Shown here: piece after piece, positions 49,429 to 58,516 of the stretch | Layout: the number at the start of each line of letters is the position of its first letter | How positions within the stretch are numbered: position 1 is the stretch's first letter | Assembly: GCA_965216395.1 (NCBI GenBank) | Contig: OZ244156.1 | Span: 496,001-560,000, forward strand | Direction of reading: 5' to 3' | Source: CAZBXD01 sp965216395 | Lineage (GTDB): Bacteria; Pseudomonadota; Alphaproteobacteria; Micavibrionales; SZUA-601 | DNA length: 64,000 nt | The notes under the pieces: model-generated | The model's input: the letters and a program-made list of their open reading frames with translations, nothing else | Databases searched by the model: none | What the model was told of the DNA's origin: nothing | Translations under genes and position numbers: made by a program

Positions 49429-50169
49429 TTATTTTAACGGATAATATTCTTCTCCAACTGGCGGAAGTGAATCTTTATTGTCTTCAGCCATATAAGTATA
49501 AGTTTTTAAAAGGTCGCCGTTAAAGTCCTTCTGCTTAAAACTTTTTGTAAATTCCAAATATTTCAAATCTTCTAAATCTTCCAAATTTTTTAAATCTTTT
49601 GGGTTTTCTACATATTTATCTATTAATTGCATGATGTGATTTTGAAAATGCTCAGGAACTAGACGCTCATTTCTTTTTATAGACAAAAGAAATTTTCCAA
49701 AGAAATCGTCAAAGCTCTTTCTGCCTTTCTTTTTCTTTGAAGTTTTGTACCATTCAAACCATAGGACGTACCACTGTTTAGCATCATCCTTTCTGTTTTC
49801 TATTGAATGCCTAACCATAGATCTTGTTCGTTTGTATTCGGGAAAAATTATTTCAATTATGGTGAAGGCTTTTTGGTACTCTCCCCATATCCACAAGAAT
49901 TCTAAATCAATTGTTCTATGAGATATTTTCTCTATAACAAGACCTTGGAATTCTTTAATTGTATTAAATGCAAAATCTAATTTTTCTTCATACTTGCTAT
50001 CTTTTTCGGGAAAGTGCCCAATTTCAATACTTTTAATACGATCTTTAGTTTCTATTTTTGCTAATACACCTATAGACCACTGAAAGTCTGAAACAATATA
50101 GGCCCACGGGTCAGGGGGCGTTATTTCAGTAGTATACCACCAGTCATTATTAAAAGTCTTTTTATTCAT
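49429..50169 (-). CDS. Hypothetical protein
   Basis: The 246-residue soluble protein is not recognised. It has many aromatic residues (WWYTTEITPPDPWAYIV) and a leucine/glutamate-rich short repeat near residue 195 (LKNLEDLEDLKYLEF). It is divergent from hsdR, with 105 bases between starts that hold an operator-like palindrome. No restriction or anti-restriction motif is visible. Confidence 0.55.
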   Translation of the reverse strand: MNKKTFNNDWWYTTEITPPDPWAYIVSDFQWSIGVLAKIETKDRIKSIEIGHFPEKDSKYEEKLDFAFNTIKEFQGLVIEKISHRTIDLEFLWIWGEYQKAFTIIEIIFPEYKRTRSMVRHSIENRKDDAKQWYVLWFEWYKTSKKKKGRKSFDDFFGKFLLSIKRNERLVPEHFQNHIMQLIDKYVENPKDLKNLEDLEDLKYLEFTKSFKQKDFNGDLLKTYTYMAEDNKDSLPPVGEEYYPLK

Positions 50170-50201
50170 TTCGATAATTACACTAGAGTAAAGTTAAATT
50201 A

Positions 50202-50213
50202 TAACTATAATTA
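50202..50213. promoter_or_regulatory. Operator-like palindrome upstream of hsdR
   Basis: TAACTATAATTA differs by one base from TAACTATAGTTA in front of the XRE gene. It lies 62 bases before the hsdR start and in the divergent interval with the gene at 49429, where a repressor or activator would act. Confidence 0.45.
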
Positions 50214-50274
50214 ACAAGATTATACACTTTGATCCCAATGTTAATATTTTAAATATGAATACGAGAAATAAAAA

Positions 50275-53200
50275 ATGAAATTTACAGAAGATTCACGGGT
50301 TAAAATACCGAGCATTTTACATCTAACTCGTTTGGGTTACGAGTATTTATCGTTAAAAGGTGCTGTTTGGGATGAAGATACTAATATTTTTACCGATATT
50401 TTTAAAAAAAGTATCACCAAGATAAATCCTGAAGCCAGTGATCAAGAGGTTAATAGAGCATTAGAAGATGTAATATTGGCATTAGATAACGAAGATTTGG
50501 GGAGATCTTTTTATGATATGCTTATGGATCGTTCTGGTCTAAAGCTTATCGATTTTAAAGAATTTGATAAAAACACTTTTAATGTTGTAACTGAGCTTAC
50601 TTATAAAAATGGTGATGAAGAGTTCAGGCCAGATATCATTCTTCTCATTAATGGGATGCCTTTATCTTTTATAGAGGTAAAAAAACCAAATAATAAAGAA
50701 GGGGTTCTTGCAGAGCGTAATCGGATTAATAAGCGGTTCAAAAATTCTAAATTCAGACGTTTTGTTAATATTACTCAATTGATGGTTTTTTCTAATAACA
50801 TGGAATACAATGATGACTCCCCTCTACCAATTGAAGGAGCATTCTATGCTTCTTCGTCATACAGTGAGCTTGTATTTAATTATTTTAGAGAAGAAGAAAA
50901 TTTAAATTTAGCTGCTTTGTTGGCACCAGAAAACGATGAACTTGAAAATATAGTTTTAAAAGATAACAACCTTACTGTCATTAAACATAGTCCAGAATTT
51001 AGCACTAATAAAAATCCTGATACGCCAACTAATCGAATTTGCACTTCACTCTTCAGCAAAGATCGTTTTTCGTTCTTATTACAATATGCTTTTGCTTATG
51101 TTAGTGAGACTAACGGTTTGCAAAAACATATAATGCGCTACCCACAAATATTTGCAACAAAGGCGATAGAAAAAACACTCTCTGAGGAAATAAAAAAGGG
51201 TATAATCTGGCATACTCAAGGCAGCGGTAAAACAGCTTTAGCCTATTATAATGTTCGCTATTTAACTGATTATTTTCAACAACAATCAGTTATCCCTAAA
51301 TTTTACTTTATTGTTGATAGGCTTGACTTATTAATACAGGCTCAAACTGAATTTACTAATCGTGGGTTAGCTGTCCATATAGTTAACTCACGAGATGATT
51401 TTGCAAGAGATATTAAATCGACTGAAGTTATTCATAATTTATCTGGTAAACCAGAAATTACAGTGGTTAATATCCAAAAATTTAAAGATGATCCAGATGT
51501 AATTAACACAAATGACTACGATATGAACATCCAACGGATCTACTTTCTAGACGAGGTACACCGTAGTTACAATCCTAAAGGTAGTTTTCTTGCTAACCTT
51601 AGTCAATCAGATAAAAATGCTATCAAAATTGGATTAACTGGAACCCCATTGCTTGGTAATGATTATAACTCAAAATCTCTCTTTGGAAGCTACATACATA
51701 AGTATTATTATAATGCTTCTATTGCTGATGGATATACTTTGCGTTTAATACGTGAAGAAATTGAGTCTAATTATAAAATAAAATTACAGAAAATATTAGA
51801 TGAAATTCAAATATTAGAAGGTGATATAAATAGAAAGGATGTGTACGCTCATCATAGTTTTGTGGAGCCTATGCTTGATTACATTATACATGATTTTGAA
51901 AGTAGTCGTATCACTCTAAATGAAAATACTATTGGTGGGATGGTTATTTGCGATAGTGCCCCTCAAGCTAAAAAAATGTTTGCAATTTTTGAAGAAAAAT
52001 ATGCTGGTACTATTGAATCCAAAGAAAGTATGAGTTATTCGGAAAAACATCAAGCTGATAGCAAGGTAAAAACTGCAGCACTTATATTACATGATATTGG
52101 TACTAAAGATGAGCGCAAAGATAAGGTAAATAATTTTAAAGATGGTAAAATAGATTTTCTATTTGTTTATAATATGCTTTTAACAGGTTTTGATGCGAAG
52201 CGTCTTAAAAAGCTATATCTTGGACGGATTATTAGAAAGCATAATCTCTTACAGGCTCTTACACGTGTAAACCGCACTTACAGAAACTTCCGCTATGGCT
52301 ATGTTGTAGATTTTGCAGATATTAGTAAAGAATTTGATGCAACTAATAAAGCTTACTTTGATGAGTTACAAGATGAGCTTGGCGACGAGATGGAACACTA
52401 TTCAAATTTGTTTAAATCTGAAAAGGAAATTGAACAAGATATTGAACAAATAAAAGATGTTTTGTTTCGTTTTGATATTGAGAACGCTGAGAATTTTTCT
52501 CAACAAATAAATCAAATTCAAGATAAAGAACAAGTTCGTAATCTTAAAAAGGCACTTGGTGATGCTAAGAGCCTTTATAATTTAATACGTTTATTTGGAC
52601 ACTATGACTTATTAGAGAAGCTAGATTTTCAAAAACTTAACATTCTATACAGAGAAGTCAGCAATCACTTGAATTTACTTAACTTAAAAGAAAACATCGA
52701 AAATAGTGAAGAAACAACCAATATTCTTAATGTCGCCCTAGAAGATATTATTTTTAAATTTGTTAAAATTGGCGAAGAAGAGTTGATACTTGCGGATAAA
52801 CTCAAAAATACTTTACGAAAAACTAGAGAAGCTTTAGCTAGTAATTTTGATCAAAAAGACCCAAACTTTATTACACTTAAAGAAGAATTAGAGCGTTTAT
52901 TCAAAAAGAAAAATTTAAGCGAAATCACTCAAGATGAAATGAATAAAAATATTGGTAGCTTGAATAAAATCCATGTTCGTATAAAAGAGTTAAACCGCCA
53001 GAACAGCTTACTTAAGGCTAAGTATAGTGATGATTGTAAGTATGCTCGTATTCACAAGCGGTTAATGGAAAAGGGAGCATTATCAGATCAAGAACGCCGC
53101 ATTTTTGAAGCTCTAAACGGTATAAAATTTGAAGCAGATGAACAGGTGTTACAAAATAATCAGATCTTAAATAATGAAAGTTATTTTGAGCGGTTAATGA

Positions 53201-53331
53201 TGCCTATAGTTATTGACCAAATGAAAAACAAACAGAAAATTAACTTGGACGCTGAAGCCTCAAAGTATATTAATCAAATAGTGGTCAATGAATACATGAA
53301 GGAATTTAATAATGGAGCTCAAACGTGGTAA
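50275..53331 (+). CDS. hsdR: Type I restriction enzyme R subunit
   Basis: The 1018-residue protein has an N-terminal PD-(D/E)xK nuclease (RPDIILL about 117-123, FIEVKKPN about 131-138). A superfamily 2 translocase follows with Walker A HTQGSGKTAL (about 313-322), LDEVHRSY (about 424-431) and GLTGTPLLG. Helicase motif VI is ALTRVNRTY, and a long helical C-terminus binds the M subunits. It cleaves DNA at a distance after ATP-driven translocation when HsdM/HsdS find unmethylated sites. The length and motif set appear intact. It overlaps hsdM by 7 bases. Confidence 0.95.
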   Translation: MKFTEDSRVKIPSILHLTRLGYEYLSLKGAVWDEDTNIFTDIFKKSITKINPEASDQEVNRALEDVILALDNEDLGRSFYDMLMDRSGLKLIDFKEFDKNTFNVVTELTYKNGDEEFRPDIILLINGMPLSFIEVKKPNNKEGVLAERNRINKRFKNSKFRRFVNITQLMVFSNNMEYNDDSPLPIEGAFYASSSYSELVFNYFREEENLNLAALLAPENDELENIVLKDNNLTVIKHSPEFSTNKNPDTPTNRICTSLFSKDRFSFLLQYAFAYVSETNGLQKHIMRYPQIFATKAIEKTLSEEIKKGIIWHTQGSGKTALAYYNVRYLTDYFQQQSVIPKFYFIVDRLDLLIQAQTEFTNRGLAVHIVNSRDDFARDIKSTEVIHNLSGKPEITVVNIQKFKDDPDVINTNDYDMNIQRIYFLDEVHRSYNPKGSFLANLSQSDKNAIKIGLTGTPLLGNDYNSKSLFGSYIHKYYYNASIADGYTLRLIREEIESNYKIKLQKILDEIQILEGDINRKDVYAHHSFVEPMLDYIIHDFESSRITLNENTIGGMVICDSAPQAKKMFAIFEEKYAGTIESKESMSYSEKHQADSKVKTAALILHDIGTKDERKDKVNNFKDGKIDFLFVYNMLLTGFDAKRLKKLYLGRIIRKHNLLQALTRVNRTYRNFRYGYVVDFADISKEFDATNKAYFDELQDELGDEMEHYSNLFKSEKEIEQDIEQIKDVLFRFDIENAENFSQQINQIQDKEQVRNLKKALGDAKSLYNLIRLFGHYDLLEKLDFQKLNILYREVSNHLNLLNLKENIENSEETTNILNVALEDIIFKFVKIGEEELILADKLKNTLRKTREALASNFDQKDPNFITLKEELERLFKKKNLSEITQDEMNKNIGSLNKIHVRIKELNRQNSLLKAKYSDDCKYARIHKRLMEKGALSDQERRIFEALNGIKFEADEQVLQNNQILNNESYFERLMMPIVIDQMKNKQKINLDAEASKYINQIVVNEYMKEFNNGAQTW

Positions 53332-54959
53332 CTGTTGATTTCGAAAATAAAACAAAAGAGCTTATTGATAGTCTTAAAGGCATATGTTCCTCGTACGGTT
53401 TGGGGAATGATGGCAATGAATTTAAAATCATCACTCAAGTTTTTTTATACAAGTTTATTAACGATAAATTTGCCTATGAAGTTAAAAAACTTGATGAAAA
53501 CATTAGAAAATCAGCTAGCTGGGAAAAATCGTTACTCGAACTCAGTAGTGATGACTATGAGATGTTGCTTCTGCAATTAACTGCAGACACTGCTAAATTA
53601 AAACCAGAGCATTTTCTTTCATATTTGTTTGAGCAACAAAACACACCAGATTTTGCAAAACTATTTGACGACACATTACATGATATTGCTGTCATTAATA
53701 ATGACATTTTTGCTGTAAAAACAGATGGTGGATCTAAAGAGGCCCTGTTTAATCGCGTTAGTGAATACATCACAGATTCTTCAAAGAGAGATAATTTTTG
53801 CCGTGCTTTAATTAACAAACTTGCAGAGTTTAGTTTTGAACATATTTTTAATGAAAAATTTGATTTTTACGCAACGATTTTTGAGTACTTAATCAAAGAC
53901 TATAATAAAGATAGTGGTGGAAAGTATGCTGAGTATTACACACCACACGCTGTTGCTAAAATTATGGCTTCTATCTTGGTACCAAAAGAACAGCGGGGTA
54001 AAGTGAAAAACGTAAGCTGTTATGATCCTTCTGCCGGTTCGGGTACTCTATTAATGAACATTGCTCATGCCATTGGTGAAAATCGATGCAGTATTTATTC
54101 TCAAGATATTTCTCAAAAATCGTCTAGCCTTTTGCGCTTAAATCTTGTTTTAAATAACTTAGTACATTCAATACAGAATATTATTCAGGGTAATACAATT
54201 ATAGTTCCCTATCATAAAGATGGAGAAAAGCTTAAAAAGTTTGATTATATAGTTTCAAATCCACCATTTAAAATGGACTTTAGCGATTTCAGGGATGATC
54301 TTGACAACAAAACCAATAAAGATAGGTTTTTTGCGGGAATACCTAAAATACCAGCAAAGAAAAAGTCTGGAATGGCTATTTACCAGCTTTTTCTACAACA
54401 TATTCTTTATTCACTTAAAGATAATGGTAAAGCAGCGGTGGTTGTGCCGACTGGGTTTATTACGGCGCGATCTGGGATTAACCGCAAAATCCGTGAAAAA
54501 CTGGTCGATGAAAAAATACTGGCGGGGGTTGTATCCATGCCTAGCAATATTTTTGCGACAACAGGTACAAATGTTTCGATCCTTTTTATTGATAAAAGCA
54601 ATAAAGACGACGTTGTTTTGATTGATGCATCTGGTCTTGGTATAAAGGTTAAGGAAGGAAGAAATCAGAAAACTCTACTTAGTGAAGAAGAAGAAGACAC
54701 AATCATTCGTACCTTTAATGGTAAAGAGGCCGTGGATGATTTTTCCGTTGTCGTGTCTTGCGAAGACATTGCGGCAAAAAACTATTCCTTCAGTGCTGGG
54801 CAGTATTTTGAGGTTAAAATTGAATATGTGGATATCACACACGATGAGTTTGAGGCCAAGGTTAAAGGGTATAATGATAATTTGAATGTTCTTTTCAGTC
54901 AGTCAAAAGATCTTGAAACTGAAATTCAAAAACAGTTAGCGGGACTAAGATATGAATAA
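53325..54959 (+). CDS. hsdM: Type I restriction-modification DNA methyltransferase, M subunit
   Basis: The 544-residue N6-adenine methyltransferase has an N-terminal helical HsdM domain and the GGKYAEYYTPHAVAKIMASI segment. SAM motif I is CYDPSAGSGTLLMNI (about 231-245) and the catalytic NPPF is in FDYIVSNPPF (about 304-313). It methylates the site recognised by HsdS, protecting host DNA. The start is GTG inside the end of hsdR, and the last 8 bases overlap hsdS, so the three genes are translationally coupled. Confidence 0.95.
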   Translation: MVTVDFENKTKELIDSLKGICSSYGLGNDGNEFKIITQVFLYKFINDKFAYEVKKLDENIRKSASWEKSLLELSSDDYEMLLLQLTADTAKLKPEHFLSYLFEQQNTPDFAKLFDDTLHDIAVINNDIFAVKTDGGSKEALFNRVSEYITDSSKRDNFCRALINKLAEFSFEHIFNEKFDFYATIFEYLIKDYNKDSGGKYAEYYTPHAVAKIMASILVPKEQRGKVKNVSCYDPSAGSGTLLMNIAHAIGENRCSIYSQDISQKSSSLLRLNLVLNNLVHSIQNIIQGNTIIVPYHKDGEKLKKFDYIVSNPPFKMDFSDFRDDLDNKTNKDRFFAGIPKIPAKKKSGMAIYQLFLQHILYSLKDNGKAAVVVPTGFITARSGINRKIREKLVDEKILAGVVSMPSNIFATTGTNVSILFIDKSNKDDVVLIDASGLGIKVKEGRNQKTLLSEEEEDTIIRTFNGKEAVDDFSVVVSCEDIAAKNYSFSAGQYFEVKIEYVDITHDEFEAKVKGYNDNLNVLFSQSKDLETEIQKQLAGLRYE

Positions 54960-56172
54960 TATATTGCCAGCTAGTGAATACTGCGAAACTGTGTTTGATG
55001 GAACACATGACACTCCTAAACCTGTTGAGAAAGGAAAGCCTCTAGTTACCTCAAAGCACATTATTGGCAGAAGATTAGACATGTCGTCTGCATATCAAAT
55101 TTCGACGGATGATTATAACTCTATACAAAAAAGAAGTAAAGTTTCGCAGTGGGATGTTTTGTTTACCATGATAGGCACAGTTGGTGAAGTCTATATAGAA
55201 AAAAATACTGAAATTCCATACGCCATTAAGAATATTGGTGTTTTTTCCTGTAAAGATGAGATTAAAGCTAAGTGGCTTTATTATTACCTGCAAAGTCCCT
55301 CAGCTACAACTCATATTGGACGCTATCTTAGTGGAGCTGTTCAGAAATTTCTTTCTTTAGGAGATTTGAGAGATTTTCCAGTTCTTGATTATGATCCTGA
55401 TGCAGAAAAGGTTGTAAAATTTTTAACTAAGCTCGATAAAAAAATTGAGATGAATGACAAGATTAATGCCGATTTAGAAGGGATGGCAAAGACGCTATAT
55501 GACTATTGGTATGTGCAGTTTGATTTCCCTGATGAAAATGGAAAGCCATATAAATCATCTGGCGGGGGAATGATTTATAATAAAATTTTAAAACGTGAAA
55601 TTCCAGATAAATGGACAGTTAACCCTTTGTTTGAAGCCATGGATGTACAATATGGCTATCCATTTAAAACAAAAAAATTCATAGATGAACCTAACGAAAC
55701 TCCAGTTGTTAGAATTAGAGATATATTGAATTGTACAATATCAAATTACACAACTGAAACGGTGGACAGAAAATATAAAATTAGAGAGGGTGACTTGTTG
55801 ATAGGGATGGATGGAAATTTTCATATGAATTTTTGGAGTACAGAGGGAGCATATTTAAACCAAAGGTGTGTTAGAATTAGAGAAAAATCCAATTTTAAAA
55901 TTTCAAGTATCCAAGCTTTTTATGAAATGTACCCTTATATTAAAGCACGTGAAAAAAATGTGTCTAGAACTACAGTAGGTCATCTTAGTGACGAGGATTT
56001 GAAGGAACTATACCTATTAAAACCTACTTCTAACTCTTTCTTCCAACCAGATGAAATATTTAATAGTATTTTGTCTAAAATGGTGTCAAATAAAAAAGAA
56101 AACCAATATCTAAGACAGCTACGCGATTGGCTTTTACCTATGTTGATGAATGGTCAGGTTAAAGTCACTTAG
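54952..56172 (+). CDS. hsdS: Type I restriction-modification specificity subunit
   Basis: The 406-residue protein has two target-recognition domains (about 1-155 and 205-370). They are separated by conserved helix LDKKIEMNDKINADLEGMAK, and a second helix repeats near the C-terminus (NQYLRQLRDWLLPMLMNGQVKV). Each TRD reads one half of a bipartite site. TRDs are the fast-changing part of such systems, so the recognition sequence cannot be inferred. It is the last gene before the damaged tRNA. Confidence 0.92.
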   Translation: MNNILPASEYCETVFDGTHDTPKPVEKGKPLVTSKHIIGRRLDMSSAYQISTDDYNSIQKRSKVSQWDVLFTMIGTVGEVYIEKNTEIPYAIKNIGVFSCKDEIKAKWLYYYLQSPSATTHIGRYLSGAVQKFLSLGDLRDFPVLDYDPDAEKVVKFLTKLDKKIEMNDKINADLEGMAKTLYDYWYVQFDFPDENGKPYKSSGGGMIYNKILKREIPDKWTVNPLFEAMDVQYGYPFKTKKFIDEPNETPVVRIRDILNCTISNYTTETVDRKYKIREGDLLIGMDGNFHMNFWSTEGAYLNQRCVRIREKSNFKISSIQAFYEMYPYIKAREKNVSRTTVGHLSDEDLKELYLLKPTSNSFFQPDEIFNSILSKMVSNKKENQYLRQLRDWLLPMLMNGQVKVT

Positions 56173-56232
56173 ATTGTAAAATAAAGCAGAATATGATACT
56201 CTAAGTGTCCGAACGCATAATTATGTGTTCAT

Positions 56233-56321
56233 GGAGGGGTGGCCGAGCGGTTTAAGGCACCTCATTGAAAATGAGACGAACGTTTATGCGTTCCGCGGGT
56301 TCGAATCCCGCTCCCTATTCA
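56233..56321 (+). tRNA. Class II Ser-like tRNA, damaged, anticodon position reads GAA
   Basis: GGAGGGGTGGCCGAGCGG is a tRNA-Ser-type 5' end. A long variable arm (GAACG/CGTTC) and a T-arm GCGGG-TTCGAAT-CCCGC follow. With a standard seven-base loop (TTGAAAA) the anticodon is GAA, which reads Phe codons, on a Ser-type body; the outer anticodon pair is C-A. The 3' acceptor strand TCCCTAT pairs poorly with GGAGGGG (one mismatch and two G-U pairs), and no CCA follows. It may be a pseudogene whose 3' end was replaced by element insertion. Confidence 0.55.
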
Positions 56322-56322
56322 T

Positions 56323-56364
56323 AAAACGCACGCTCCGATCAAATCGTTGAGCGGCGTTTTTTTT
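56323..56364 (+). terminator. Terminator after the Ser-like tRNA
   Basis: AAAACGC (56323-56329) pairs with GCGTTTT (56354-56360), with an inner GCTC/GAGC pair, and is followed by a run of T. It implies the tRNA was, or is, transcribed. Confidence 0.75.
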
Positions 56365-56576
56365 ATAACGGCTATAAGTAATAAAATTTGGAGGTACATT
56401 TTGGGGTACAAAGTCGATGTGTTTTCCTTGGGCTTCCCATCTTATGGGTAAAAGGGGTACAAAGCAAGGAAGCACAGAACACAAAAATACAAAAACATTA
56501 ATTTGCTACAGGCCTTTAAAGACGGTGTTTTTGAGTGTTTTAAGGTGTATTTTTATGTTTTAAATTGATCAGAACG
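56365..56576. other. Gene-free stretch with integration-site-like repeats
   Basis: Contains GGTACATTTTGGGGTACAAAG and AAAGGGGTACAAAG, the GGGGTAC-type repeats often seen near P4-type integrase attachment sites. GTGTTTTCCTTG and CAAGGAAGCACAG form an imperfect inverted repeat. The segment TGTGTTTTCCTTGGGCTTCC at 56419 is similar to one at 40533 next to tRNA-fMet. No protein gene is seen. Confidence 0.5.
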
Positions 56577-56634
56577 TCGTAGGTTCAATTCGGGCTGAAG
56601 GTCGTCAGTTCAAATCTGGCCCCCGCAACCAATA
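56577..56634 (+). repeat. Right attachment repeat: second copy of a tRNA-fMet 3' end
   Basis: 56595-56634 matches tRNA-fMet 40443-40482 at 36 of 40 positions, and its T-stem GTCAG/CTGGC pairs perfectly by compensatory change. Just before it, CGTAGGTTCAATTC (from 56577) is a further degenerate T-arm copy. This looks like the right end of the island, with traces of more than one integration event. Confidence 0.75.
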
Positions 56635-56804
56635 CAACGTTTTTCTACATCTCCCTATATCTTTCTATGTACCAAGACCCTTGATGTATAAGGGTTTCCA
56701 TGGTTTTTGTGTCTTTGTAGGTTTTTTAATAACCGCCTACAGCACAGAAATTTGGGGGTACAAAAGGGGTACTTTTGGCCTCCGCAACATGGAGATACCC
56801 CAAA

Positions 56805-57051
56805 ATGAAACTAACAGATTTAAAATGTAAGACATTCAAGCCTGCACAAAAGCCATATAAGCGATCAGATGGATACGGGCTTTATATACTCATTAAGCCT
56901 GACGGTGCTAAATATTGGCGGTTTTATAAGCCTTGCTGAAGCCTGTAGAGAGCGTGATCGTATTAGAAGTTTATTAGTAGATCAAGGTATAGAACCCAAC
57001 CAGCATAAGAAAGAACAGAGCCAATTTGAAAGAGTGATACTGAATCAGTAA
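56805..57051 (+). pseudogene. Remnant of a P4-type tyrosine integrase
   Basis: From ATG 56805 the frame reads MKLTDLKCKTFKPAQKPYKR, then SDGYGLYILIKPDGAKYWRF, the N-terminal DUF4102 domain of P4-type integrases, and stops at 56939. In another frame SLAEACRERDRIRSLLVDQG and IEPNQHKKEQ continue the family pattern (SLAEAR...ARxLLAxGIDP) up to a stop at 57051. About 12-15 residues between the two are missing, and the whole catalytic domain is absent. The position about 170 bases beyond the tRNA repeat is normal for such integrases, so this marks an older element. Confidence 0.8.
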
Positions 57052-57064
57052 ACAAGTAAATATA

Positions 57065-57814
57065 TTACAAGCCAAATTGTTTAGGGATCATCTTGCGTAG
57101 AAGGTAATCAAGCAGAAGTGCCAACAGCGATAGGTTCAGTATCCCAAAGAGTGCACCGGGAATGTCATAGATTTGACCTGCTTGAATAATGTAGTGGCCA
57201 AGGCCTGCTTGGGAGCTGATAAATTCACCAATAAAGGCGCCAAGGATGGCGATGCCGATATTGATGCGTAGTCCCGTGATGAGCCAACGAGCAGCACTGG
57301 GTAGAAGGATTTTTAGCATAATGTTTTTCTTACTTGCGCCAACAATATGAGCATAGTCGATATGTTGTTGCGCTGTGTTATTGATGCCTTCAAAGGTTTG
57401 TACGATTGTAATCACAAAAACACCAAAAGCGGCCATCACGACCTTGGCCATGATCCCAATCCCAAACCAGATGATCAGCATGGGCGCTAAGGCAAAAATT
57501 GGAATTGACCCAATCAATGTGATGTAAGGGTAAGCCAGTTTTTGTGCTGTTTTATTCATCCATAAAAGGAGAGCTGATGCTGTTCCCAAAACAGATCCAA
57601 TCAACAGGCCTGTGAGTGCTTCAAAGGCTGTGATTCCAATATCTTTCCAAATACTTGTCTGAACATACTCTTCCAATGCCTTGTCCCAAATGAGGGAAGG
57701 GGCACCAAAGAGAAAGGTTAACCTTTGTGATCCTGCAACGCTCCACTCCCAGATAATAAGGGCGAGTATTGCAGGCAATAAAATTAAACCAATATGATTA
57801 AGCCTTCTAAACAT
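57065..57814 (-). CDS. ABC transporter permease (ThiX/SsuC type)
   Basis: From the ATG at 57814 (GGAGTG upstream), the 249-residue protein has about six membrane helices. The EAA-like loop VVMAAFGVFVITIVQTFEGINN continues into IVGASKKNIMLKILLPSAARW, the ATPase contact site of SsuC/TauC/ThiX permeases. It overlaps the ATPase gene by 8 bases. It would form the channel for a small organic nutrient captured by the binding protein. Confidence 0.88.
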   Translation of the reverse strand: MFRRLNHIGLILLPAILALIIWEWSVAGSQRLTFLFGAPSLIWDKALEEYVQTSIWKDIGITAFEALTGLLIGSVLGTASALLLWMNKTAQKLAYPYITLIGSIPIFALAPMLIIWFGIGIMAKVVMAAFGVFVITIVQTFEGINNTAQQHIDYAHIVGASKKNIMLKILLPSAARWLITGLRINIGIAILGAFIGEFISSQAGLGHYIIQAGQIYDIPGALFGILNLSLLALLLDYLLRKMIPKQFGL

Positions 57815-58511
57815 CTTGCACTCCTGGGTTAGCTTGCATATAGGTTTTGAGAATATAATCAAAGATATTTTTTTCTTTCACTTTTGACAACATCAGGTCT
57901 TGTGCCACAGTAGCAGGTGATCCTGATAGAACAATCAGTCGATCAGCTAGAAAGATGGCTTCTTCGATAGAATGTGTCACAATCACAGCCGCTGCTTTTT
58001 GTTTTTTTGTATAATTTTTAATCATGGTTGAAACTCTACGACGGTCATTCACATCTAACCCTGTAAGGGGTTCATCAAGGAAAAGAATATCAGGATGGTT
58101 TGATAAAACCTGTGCTAGGGCAACCCGGCGCTTCATCCCTCCAGAAATTTGGTGCGGATAAAGTGATAGGACGTGTCCCAGTTTTAATTGATTAAGATAT
58201 GTGGTTGCTCTCTCTTGTGCCTGAGCTTTTTCAAATCCCTGAAATTCCAACCCAAGTGTTGTGTTGTCCAAAACAGTACGCCACGGCATCAGTTCACGCT
58301 CTTGGAAAAGAAAGCTGATCTTTTTGGTATTGGCTATCACATCACCGTCATAGCCAGTACCAAGTCCAACAAGAATATTGAGTAAGGTTGTCTTGCCACA
58401 CCCGCTCGGGCCCAAGATACAAACAGTCTCACCTTGTTTGACCTGAAAACTTATTTCAGACAGAACATGGTTGTCGTCAAAAGATTTGCTAAGGTTGGTA
58501 ACCTGTAACAT
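57807..58511 (-). CDS. ABC transporter ATP-binding protein (ThiZ/SsuB type)
   Basis: The 234-residue ATPase has Walker A GPSGCGKTT (about 34-42), Q-loop FLFQERELMPW, signature ISGGMKRRVALAQ and Walker B ILFLDEPLTGLD, as in SsuB/TauB/ThiZ importers. The Lys after the signature in place of the usual Gln (GGMKRR for GGMRQR) is a minor change. It lies between binding-protein and permease genes and powers their import. Confidence 0.9.
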   Translation of the reverse strand: MLQVTNLSKSFDDNHVLSEISFQVKQGETVCILGPSGCGKTTLLNILVGLGTGYDGDVIANTKKISFLFQERELMPWRTVLDNTTLGLEFQGFEKAQAQERATTYLNQLKLGHVLSLYPHQISGGMKRRVALAQVLSNHPDILFLDEPLTGLDVNDRRRVSTMIKNYTKKQKAAAVIVTHSIEEAIFLADRLIVLSGSPATVAQDLMLSKVKEKNIFDYILKTYMQANPGVQDV

Positions 58512-58516
58512 TAACG

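Noticed and set aside
56284..56484. 66-residue minus-strand frame
   Set aside because: It runs antisense through the T-arm and 3' end of the Ser-like tRNA and its terminator.
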